DNA from: an uncultured Mycoplasma sp.
Lineage (GTDB): Bacteria; Bacillota_I; Bacilli_A; Mycoplasmatales; Metamycoplasmataceae
Assembly: GCA_947041065.1 (NCBI GenBank)
Contig: CAMRCV010000001.1
Span: forward strand, 1 to 20,279
Direction: 5' to 3'
DNA length: 20,279 bases
Positions within the stretch are counted from its first letter, which is position 1, and every line of letters begins with the position of its first letter. This document shows, piece by piece, positions 10,530 through 20,279 of this stretch. The translations under genes were made by a program, and so were the position numbers. Below the pieces are notes generated by a model. It saw nothing but the letters and a program-made list of their open reading frames with translations. It did no database searches and was not told where the DNA came from.

Positions 10530-12463
10530 TGTCTATGTTTAAAAAAATGTTATTAGTACCATCAGTTTTAACTTTACCTGTTTTAGCAACCGTGGTTACT
10601 TCTTGTGCAACTGTTCCACAAATTGATGATAATTTAGCTAGCCAAATAGAGGGATTAACTTCTGATGCAGCAAAAGAAGTTTATTCTAATTATTGATCAA
10701 GAGATGCTTATGCTGAACTTTATTTAAAATCAAAGACTCCAACTGCAGATGTTACTTCAGAAGAATTTGAAAAAAACAAAGAAATTATTAAAACTTATCT
10801 TTTGACATTAAATCCAATACCAGAATCAACATTAATAAATGGAGTAAATGGAACTAAAGTTTCAGATGAAATATCTAAACAACTGTTTAGTGCATATACT
10901 TTTTACACAGCTTGAAAAACATCTGCTAATATTAACTACTTTAGAGAACAAAAACAAATTTGAGTGGAAAACCAATTATCTTTAAATGATCAATCAATTG
11001 AAAAAGATTTTAATCCAAAATTTGCTTACTCTTCATCTTCAACAGAACTAGCGCAATTCAAATTAGATTTTCATTTATTATATAAAATTATCCAAACAGG
11101 AATCCAAACAGAGTTACTAAATATGGCGGTAGCTGAATTTTATTTTACAGCTTCAACTTCTGACATGATTCAAAGAGGAACTAATTATAATGACCTTATG
11201 GATGGAGATATAAATGGTATTGATTATTGAAATGCAACCAGTTTTGATATTAATAGTCCAACATATTTTTTAGAGAAATATTTGGTTGAAAAAGCTCCAA
11301 AAGTGAAATGAAATTACACTTCTGAAAAAGCCGATAAAGTTGCTAATTTAACTAATACAAAAATTAAAAATACTCAAGATTATCATAATTTATGATCAGG
11401 TGAACAAGTAGGTACAGCTTCTTCTCCTAAAAAAATCTTTTCAAAAGATTTATTGATTGCTTCTCCTGACGCCACTTTCAACGCATCTGCTGCTGGTTTT
11501 TATGGTTATAATACCACTATAGAATTATCGACAGCATCAGGAGAAGGCGACTTAAGTACAGATCCAGATGTTATTAGAGCATTTGGTTCTAATTCATCAG
11601 GTCTATTAAATTCAAGCAATCAATTTGTTTCTTATGATACTTTGTTGTCTAGAGCTAAAATTGATCAATTAGATGGAACCGTTGCTTATTTACCACCTAT
11701 TACTATTCGTAATACTACTGATATTATCCGTAAAAATTCTAAACAAATTACTTTAAGTGATTTAACAATTGATACTGAAGGAAAATTAGATGTTGATGGC
11801 GCTTATACTACAGGTGAAAATACTTGAAAAGTTTTATCGATTACTCCAATTCTAAATAATTCAAATTCTAAACAAACTATTAAATTAGAAATGACATATT
11901 CTAATAGCAATGCAGTTAATGGATTTGCTAATTATCCATATAATGTAGTTATTAGTTGAAAACAAACTAATAACCCAGCAGATTCTGAAATAGTTACTGA
12001 ATTACCTAAGCAAATGTTTTTTAATCAATTAGATACTAATAATTCATTTCAAAATCAACAAATATTTGGGATTGACCCAATTGTAGAAGGTAAAGTAAAT
12101 GTTTCTTATTACATTAGATTGTTGCCTGAGTTTAAATGAAATGATATAGATGGTATTAAAGAAGTTCGAGAAATTAATGGTAAAGAAAAAGCTATTGGAA
12201 CATTTTCAATGGACGGAACACCTTGATCTTCAACTCCAGAAAATAAGCTTAACCAAAGAATGTTAGCCTTCTCTCTATATATGAATGACCCTGAATTAAT
12301 TAAAGAAATAAAATCATTTTTAGTTTTAAATGACGTTGCTATTAGTCCTGGAAAAATAAGCCAAGTAAATGCTATTTTAGAAGAGTTAGGAATTATTTAT
12401 TTACCTAATAAACCAGACTATGCAACTCCTAGAGCAACACTTAACGGACAATGAATTAAATAA
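10529..12463 (+). CDS. HinT-interacting membrane complex lipoprotein P60
   Basis: The 644-residue protein starts at ATG 10529-10531, sharing bases with the TAA of P80. An N-terminal signal (MSMFKK, then a hydrophobic stretch) ends in a mycoplasma-type lipobox, VVTSC, with the acylated cysteine at residue 26. The mature protein is rich in Asn, Ser, Thr and Lys, and has no second membrane segment that I can see. It should be anchored by lipid on the outer face of the membrane next to P80. A second in-frame ATG two codons later (10535) is an alternative start. The function of the P60/P80 complex is not established. The name follows from the lipoprotein signal and the P80-P60-HinT order. Confidence 0.84.
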
Positions 12464-12786
12464 TGGAAACATTATTTATCAAAATAATTAATAAAGAAAT
12501 CCCTGCCGATATTTTATTTGAAAATAAAAGAGTAATCGCTTTTTATGATATTAAACCTGCTCAAAAAGGACATTTTTTAGTAGTTCCAAAATCATTTTCA
12601 AGAAACTTAATTACTATCAAAGACAAAGATTTAAAATACTGTTTTTCTATTGCTAGAAAATTAGCTTTGAAAGAAATAAAAAAACAAGAAGTAGATGGTT
12701 TTCGTATAATTGTTAATAATGAAGCAAGTTCTAAACAAGTAGTTTTTCATACACACATTCATGTCATACCTTCTCCAAAAATTTAA
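12463..12786 (+). CDS. hinT: Histidine triad (HIT) protein HinT
   Basis: This 107-residue protein of the HIT family hydrolyses nucleoside phosphoramidates in characterised Hint members. The C-terminal triad is HTHIHVIP, with His96, His98 and His100; the middle one, His98, is the nucleophile in the family. The upstream NNEASSKQVVFH matches the typical NxGxxxxQxVxH lead-in, and KGHFLVVPK (36-43) matches the first conserved block. Two CxxC zinc cysteines found near the N-terminus of many HIT proteins are absent (LFIKIINKEIP). The ATG overlaps the P60 stop as TAATG, so translation is coupled to P60. In M. hominis this cytosolic protein binds both P60 and P80. Confidence 0.95.
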   Translation: METLFIKIINKEIPADILFENKRVIAFYDIKPAQKGHFLVVPKSFSRNLITIKDKDLKYCFSIARKLALKEIKKQEVDGFRIIVNNEASSKQVVFHTHIHVIPSPKI

Positions 12787-12796
12787 TTTTAAAGTG

Positions 12797-12802
12797 TATA
12801 AT
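12797..12802 (+). promoter_or_regulatory. -10 box for the Cof-type HAD gene
   Basis: TATAAT lies exactly 7 bases before the ATG at 12810. Transcription would start at or one base before the A of the start codon, and no Shine-Dalgarno is present. A leaderless mRNA is inferred. The box lies just after the hinT stop, so the HAD gene can be expressed apart from the P80 operon. Confidence 0.6.
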
Positions 12803-12809
12803 TAAATTT

Positions 12810-13646
12810 ATGAATAAATTAGATATAGAAAATATTTTTTTAGATTTAGATGGCACTACTCTAAAAAGCGATAAAACAATTTCCTTAGAAACCCTTAAAG
12901 TTTTAAAGGAATTAAAAAGTAAAAATATTAATATTTTTGTGGCTACCGGTAGACCATCATATATGATAAAACAAGAACTAGAAGCACTGGAAGTTAATCA
13001 TAATGTAGTTTGTGTTAATGGCGGAATGATTATTAACTCTCAAGAGAAAAAAATATTACACAAAGAAACAATTGATTATATATCTTCAAAAAAAATTGAA
13101 GACTTTTTAAAGTCAAAAAAATTACCATACTTGATTTATACAGATCAATTAATGTTTTATAATTGTAGTGATGACAACGAATGAATCTCATACTTACAAA
13201 AAAGAATTGGTAGTTTAAAAAATGAGTATCAATGAACTTTAAGTAAGATAGATAAAAACTTTTTATTAAAAGATCACAACGTTGTTAAATTCTTGGTTCC
13301 TACAACAAATCTCCAACCAGAGTTATTGAATGATTTAATTCAATTTTTTAAAACAAAGATTACCGCGTTTAAATTACTTAAATCTCAAAAAAATATATTA
13401 GACATTATCCCTTCACATTCATCTAAGGGAGAAGGAATTAGATACATTGCTAACTTACTATCTCTTAATCTTGATAAAACACTTGCTTTTGGAGATGCTG
13501 ACAACGATATTCCTATGTTTGAAGCTGTCAAATATTCTGTTGCCATGGGCAATGCTGTAGATGAACTTAAAAATATAGCTACTTATGTTACTGATAGTAA
13601 CAATGAAGAAGGAATTGCTAATTTTATTAAAACCAAAGTTTTATAA
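12810..13646 (+). CDS. Cof-type HAD-IIB phosphatase
   Basis: This 278-residue haloacid dehalogenase-superfamily phosphatase is of the Cof/YidA type. Motif I is DLDGT with Asp12 and Asp14, motif II is VATGRP, motif III is the lysine of SSKGEGI, and motif IV is FGDADNDIPMF. All catalytic positions are present, so a Mg-dependent phosphohydrolase acting on sugar phosphates, nucleotides or flavin/PLP-type compounds is expected; the substrate cannot be read from sequence. Length is usual for the family. The start is the first ATG, 23 bases after hinT and 7 bases after a TATAAT. The 3' end stops 2 bases from the 3' end of a second, degenerate HAD gene on the other strand. Confidence 0.93.
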
Positions 13647-13648
13647 TT

Positions 13649-15957
<2,309 letters not shown>

Positions 15958-15983
15958 AATTGACCCCTAAATTTATTAATTTA

Positions 15984-16011
15984 ATTATATTATAATTTTG
16001 CATCATTTCAA
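15984..16011 (-). promoter_or_regulatory. Probable lysS promoter
   Basis: On the minus strand TTGAAA (16006-16011) is followed after 16 bases by TATAAT (15984-15989). A second TATAAT copy at 15989-15994 overlaps it. The promoter covers the end of the ThiT-like gene and would leave a lysS leader of about 20 bases with an AGGGGT Shine-Dalgarno. Confidence 0.55.
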
Positions 16012-16577
16012 ATGTTTAAATAGTAACTTTTCGATATTTCAATATTTTTGTTAAAAATTAAAATAAAAATCGGAATTGTAATTAGTATATTTGTAAAGAT
16101 AATTGGTAAATTAATGAATAAAGAACCTATTCAATCATTATCCGTTCATCATACATATCCAGCTAATGTATGTAAAAATAACTTCAACATTCAGCTAAAA
16201 ATAAATAATAATGAAAATACTAACAAACGCAGTCTTTTTGAAAGATTTTTACTATCAAATTTCTTTATTATTGCATTTCCAAAAAGAAAGGGAAAAAAAC
16301 ATCAAATGGCTAAAAAATATTCTACTAAAACTTGAATTAAATTAATTCAATAAACATTTGGGTCAAAAAGTAAAACTAAAGGTGTAAAGATGAAAAAAAT
16401 AGTTTTTATTAGGCGAGTTTTTAAAATAATTAAAATTAATACAAAGAAAACGGTATAAAAGTTTATTGAATAACCCATTATGATTGGCAAAAGAGAAGAT
16501 ATTAAGTTTAACGTAACGATTAAACCCATAAAAATTCCAGCCAAAGAAAGGTCCCTTAAAATTAACTTATTTTTCAC
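15990..16577 (-). CDS. ThiT-like ECF transporter substrate-binding (S) component
   Basis: A very hydrophobic 195-residue protein with about six membrane helices, the size of an ECF S component. Its C-terminal half resembles the thiamine S component ThiT. It has Glu86-Tyr87 in QVLVEYFLA, His136 in LFLHTLAGYVWW, Trp144 eight residues later, and Asn156 in WIGSLFIN. As I recall, thiamine is held in ThiT by a Glu-Tyr pair, a His, a Trp eight residues after it, and an Asn in YSLVYN, so the pattern fits. Thiamine or thiamine-phosphate uptake through a shared ECF module encoded elsewhere is inferred; another small substrate is possible. The start is GTG at 16577 (stop TAA in frame just upstream at 16596), 10 bases after a TATAAT. 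It is divergent from the helicase gene. Confidence 0.65.
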
Positions 16578-16587
16578 ATTCTTATAT

Positions 16588-16593
16588 ATTATA
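16588..16593 (-). promoter_or_regulatory. -10 box for the ThiT-like gene
   Basis: TATAAT on the minus strand ends 10 bases before the GTG at 16577. No Shine-Dalgarno is present, so the leader would be only a few bases. It lies back to back with the helicase -10 in a 47-base gap. Confidence 0.55.
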
Positions 16594-16611
16594 ACTTATT
16601 GATTTATTATG

Positions 16612-16617
16612 TATAAT
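16612..16617 (+). promoter_or_regulatory. -10 box for the helicase gene
   Basis: TATAAT is exactly 7 bases before the ATG at 16625, with no Shine-Dalgarno, so the transcript should start at the start codon. No convincing -35 was found. Confidence 0.6.
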
Positions 16618-16624
16618 ATTTTAT

Positions 16625-19600
16625 ATGGATATAAAAAACAGTAATAATCAAGAAATTTTGCCTGCGAAACAAAGCACTAAAAATTATAAAAAAATATTAA
16701 ACAATTTATTGAATATTTCAATGAGTGATTCTTGTTTATTTTCCAATATTAACAACAATAACTCTTTTGATGTTGCTAAAAAATTTGGTAATGATTTTTT
16801 TGACAAAATGATTATCAATAAGTATTTTTTACTATCTTTAACTGAGATGGATATTTCCTCTTTTATTACCAGAATTGAAGCTATAGAAGAATTAACAGAG
16901 GTAGAGGAAATATACCAATCATTTAATGAGGATGTTCCAGAATCAATTCAAAAATTAATATCTGCGAAAACTATTACACCCGCTAAAATAGAATCTGCGA
17001 AAAAAGAAATTATTAAAGCTGCAGAAGTTAAGAAACAAAAATCATCTTTTAATTGAAAAATTCTTTTAAATAAAGCGCAAACAATCAATGAGCAAAACAA
17101 CCTTTGACCTTTACACTTGGGGTTCATTTATATTACTCTTAAAATAGATAATAAATCGATTCAAGCACCTCTGTTTTTAAAAGAAGTTAATATTCAAATT
17201 AAAAACTCTAATGTTTCAATAGTGTCTATTGGAGACATTAAAATTAACGAAAAATTAACTTACTTTTTAGAATCAAACGGGTTTTTATTTGATTTAGATT
17301 TTGACTTTTCGAAAATGTCAATCAAAGAAGTTTATGACACTATTCAAAAATCATGATCACAAAATTTCGATATGCCATCGACACTTTCTGGGTTTGCTCC
17401 TAACTTAAAATCAGACGAAATTAACAATTCAAAGATTGAATTTTGACCTGGTGTTACCCTTGGTTTTTTTGAACCTACAGGTGGATACTTAAGAAAAATA
17501 ATGGTTAAGATTATTGAAAGTGGAATTGTGGATGAAATTCTAGAAGTTGAATTTGATAAAAATATTTATAAAGATACGATTAAAGCTACAATGTTTAAAA
17601 AGAACTTTGGTTTCTTTAAAACACAACACTCTAATCTATCACAAGATAAAGCTGTAATTTCTGCTTTGAATCAAAACACTATTATTTGAGGACCTCCAGG
17701 AACTGGTAAATCACAAACAATTTCTAATATTATTACCAATGTTTTAATGTATGACAAAACAGCTATTGTAGCTTCTCAGAAAAAAGCGGCCCTAGAAGTT
17801 TTGAAAAATAGAATGGAAGAACTGGGGATGTTTTGTTTATTTATTTTGAACGATAAAGATATGAATAAAAAATCATTTTATACACCGATTCAATCGTATA
17901 TAAACTATTTGGAAAACTTTGATAATGACTTGGTACAACAACCTATTAAAATCATTTCTGATTATGAAAAAAGTTTTATGAAGTTAATTAACAAAATTAA
18001 GTCAGAACCACATGGAACTAAAAATATGCATTTATTTTCTTGATATATGGCACAAAATAAGTTTGATATTAAAATATTTGAAGATATTAAAAACTTACCA
18101 AAAACTTTAATTTATGATTTACCAAACTTAAAAGAAAGCAAAAATGTTGTCAAGTTTTTAATGAATAAAAACAACTTAAAATCAACAATGTTAAAACGTT
18201 CAACAACCGAAGTAAAAGAAGCTGCAAAAATTATTGAAAACAACTTTTTAGATAAAAATCTTGATTTAGATAATTTTGTAAAAAAACAAAGTTATATAGA
18301 TTTAAACATAATGGAAAGTGTAAATAAGTTGCACCAATTTAATTTAAATAATTATGAAAACAAAGTAAATGATCCAAGCGAATTAAAAGAAGTTATTGGG
18401 AAAATGATTTTTCAAAAAATTAAAAAATTCAATAAAAACATGAAGTCCAAATATAACGCTTTTGCTTTAGATGCTAGAACAGCTAGTTTAGAACCAAACC
18501 AATTTATTAAAAAACATTCAGATATTGTTAAAATTCTATTTCCTATTATTATTACTACACCTGAAACAGAGTTAAGGTCATGAACACGTAATGAATTTGA
18601 TTATGCTATTCTGGATGAGTCTTCACAAATCTTCTTAGAAAAAGGAATTCCTATTTTGTATTTAGCTAAAATAAAAATATTAGCTGGAGATGATCAACAA
18701 ATGCAACCTACAAGATGATTTGCTGCTAAAGTAGAAGGTGAAAACACATTTGGAGATATTGAATCACTACTTGACTTTGCAACTGCAAAGGGTGTTTATA
18801 GCATTTTGTTAGATAAAAATTATCGTTCAAATCACGCATCTTTAATGACTTTTAATTCTGAAAAATTTTATAAAGGAGAATTAGATGTTGTTGATGTTAA
18901 TTCATCAGAAAAAATTACTCCAATTGATGTTATTAATGTTGATGGTGTGTGATTAGAATCAACTAATCAAATTGAAATTGAAGTAGCGATTAGAGAAGTT
19001 TTAAACAACTTGGCAAAATATAAAAAAATTATTTTATTATGTTTTAATGGTTCTCAACAAACACAAATTGAAAAACTAATTTTTACTCAATATCCAGAAA
19101 TTGAAAAAGCAATGGCTAGTAACCAATTGTTAATTAGAAATATCGAAAACATTCAAGGTGATGAAGCTGATTTAGTTATTATGACAATTGTTTATGACAA
19201 ACATACAAAACTACATTCTTCTTATGTTGCCAAATCAGGTGGTAAAAATGCTCTGAATGTGGCAATTTCTCGTGCAAAAGATAAAATGATTATCATTAAA
19301 TCAATTAAGGCAGATGATATTAATAATCCTAGTGGTAGTGAAGATATTGCTATTTTCAAAGAATGATTAAAATTCTTAGATTTTTCAGATGAGAAAAAGA
19401 AAAATTACATTACAAGAGTTGCAGAAACAACTAAACCAACAAGTTTAGAACTTGCTAAAAACAAATTATTAGACTCTTTCATTGAAGGAGTGCAAAAAGG
19501 ATTAGATAATGCAGCTGGAGTTGAAGTTATCAAAAACTTTTCAATAGGTACAATGAAAATAGATGTTGCTATTATTGATAAAAATACACAAAACTTTATT

Positions 19601-20279
19601 CAAGGATTTTTGGTAGACAACTTTTCATACTTTAAATCATATGAAGATTATGTTGTTGATAGAGACTTAAAGAATTTTTTATTAATTAAAAAATATCCAG
19701 TTATTAAAGTTAATGAAATGAATTGAGTAATTAATAAAAATCAAATTATCCACAACATTAATTTAATTATTAATAAAAAACAATTTGCACAAAAATCAAA
19801 GCCACAACAACCAATGAGACCTCCTTTGCAAAATCCTAATAGTTTTGATGCACCGCAACAAAACCCAACCCAAATACCGCAACAAAACCCAAGAAGTTTC
19901 GCGCCTCAAATACCACAACAAAACCCACAAAACAATTTTGATGCACCACAAATTATACCGCCAGTTTTACAACCCCAAATACCTCAGTCAAATCCACAAA
20001 ACAATTTTGATGCACCGCAACAAAATCCAAGAAGCCTTTCACCTCAACTTACCACACAAGCAAATAGACCATCGTTAAATGTTAAAAGACAATCCAAACC
20101 AACAATACCTCCTTTTGGACAAGAGGTACCACAAAACCTTTCTAGACCTTTACCTCAAGATGTAACTCAACCATCGAGACCACCACTTAAAAAAACAATG
20201 CCTTTGAAAGTTACAAAACCTTTGCCTCAAGATGTAACACAACCTTCGAGACCTCCGGTAACAGAAGAAATTAAACCAA
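16625..20279 (+). CDS. SF1 (UPF1/DNA2-like) helicase with Vsr-like domain and P/Q-rich tail (3' truncated)
   Basis: 1,218 residues are visible and the frame is still open at the window end. The first 350 residues resemble the DUF4011-type N-terminus (WPLHLGFIYI near 160). Helicase motifs follow: Walker A GPPGTGKS (356-363), Ia AIVASQKKAA, motif II DESSQ (664-668), III AGDDQQMQPTR, IV NYRS (732-735), V NIENIQGDEADLV, and VI NVAISRAKDK (878-887, arginine 883). Residues of about 950-1055 look like the Vsr/REase_MTES_1575 nuclease domain fused to many such helicases: MKIDVAIID (Asp980), FLVDNFSYF (Asp998), VVDRDLKNFLL (Asp1014), then VIKVNEMNW. The expected EcDG and His are altered, so cleavage is doubtful. 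From residue 1060 the tail is Pro/Gln-rich and repetitive. Role in DNA repair or defence is inference; no defence partner is visible downstream. Confidence 0.88.
19832..20020 (+). repeat. Imperfect P/Q repeats with FDAPQ core in the helicase tail
   Basis: Three related units encode NPNSFDAPQ (from 19832), NPQNNFDAPQ (19922-19951) and NPQNNFDAPQ (19991-20020). They are interleaved with PQQNP and QIPQ segments. The second and third differ by synonymous changes only, for example CCA and CCG. Confidence 0.85.
20147..20257 (+). repeat. Two direct 39-base repeats in the helicase tail
   Basis: 20147-20185 and 20219-20257 each encode PLPQDVTQPSRPP, 72 bases (24 codons) apart. The differences are synonymous, which suggests an older duplication kept at the protein level. 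The unit could continue beyond the window. Confidence 0.88.

Noticed and set aside
16048..16335. Plus-strand frame of 95 codons in the lysS-helicase interval
   Set aside because: It lies antisense to the ThiT-like membrane gene, which has a continuous frame with family-like motifs; the plus frame has no such signs.
19845..20078. 77-codon frame rich in His, Lys and Thr repeats
   Set aside because: It is the out-of-frame reading of the CCA/CAA-rich repeats in the helicase tail.
19832..20257. CRISPR array
   Set aside because: The repeats are imperfect, in frame and synonymous in part, with no unique spacers; they are protein repeats.

Overview
The window is AT-rich and uses UGA as tryptophan throughout: many TGA codons fall at conserved positions inside long frames, and the frames close only at TAA or TAG. 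With the lipoprotein signal and the gene content, this points to the Mycoplasma group. The P80-P60-HinT cluster suggests a M. hominis-like lineage (Metamycoplasma/Mycoplasmopsis), but the species cannot be named from the sequence alone. Bases 1-47 are not biological. They are Illumina P7 adapter with its index read, so the window starts at an untrimmed contig end and the first gene is truncated there.

Left part (48-7289, plus strand): a two-gene ABC exporter locus. It has a giant FtsX-type permease (5' end missing, 2,120 residues visible, two FtsX domains) and, one base later, a LolD/MacB-like ATPase. Converging on it is a 240-codon minus-strand gene (7279-8001) that looks like a LicD-type transferase whose acidic active-site motif is gone.

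Middle (8069-12786, plus strand): an operon of P80 (N-terminal membrane anchor with a Lys-Pro tail), P60 (lipoprotein) and the cytosolic histidine-triad protein HinT. The junctions are TAATG overlaps. In M. hominis these three proteins form a known membrane complex. It starts from an extended -10 promoter and has a good Shine-Dalgarno.

Right-middle (12797-16593): an intact Cof-type HAD phosphatase gene on the plus strand. It meets, tail to tail, a minus-strand cluster read in the order ThiT-like ECF substrate-binding membrane protein, lysine-tRNA ligase, and a second HAD-family protein. That second HAD protein has lost its catalytic aspartates, and its start seems to be an ATT codon inside the end of lysS.

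Right end (16612-20279, plus strand, open at the end): a large UPF1/DNA2-like SF1 helicase, divergent from the ThiT-like gene. It carries a degenerate Vsr/REase-like domain and a repetitive Pro/Gln-rich tail.

No tRNA, rRNA, IS element or CRISPR array was seen, and there is no gene-free stretch longer than 122 bases. The most unusual items are the two decayed-catalytic-site enzymes (LicD-like and HAD-like), the non-AUG start embedded in lysS, the helicase-nuclease-P/Q-tail protein, and the group of promoters whose -10 box lies only 7-11 bases before the start codon, which implies leaderless mRNAs.
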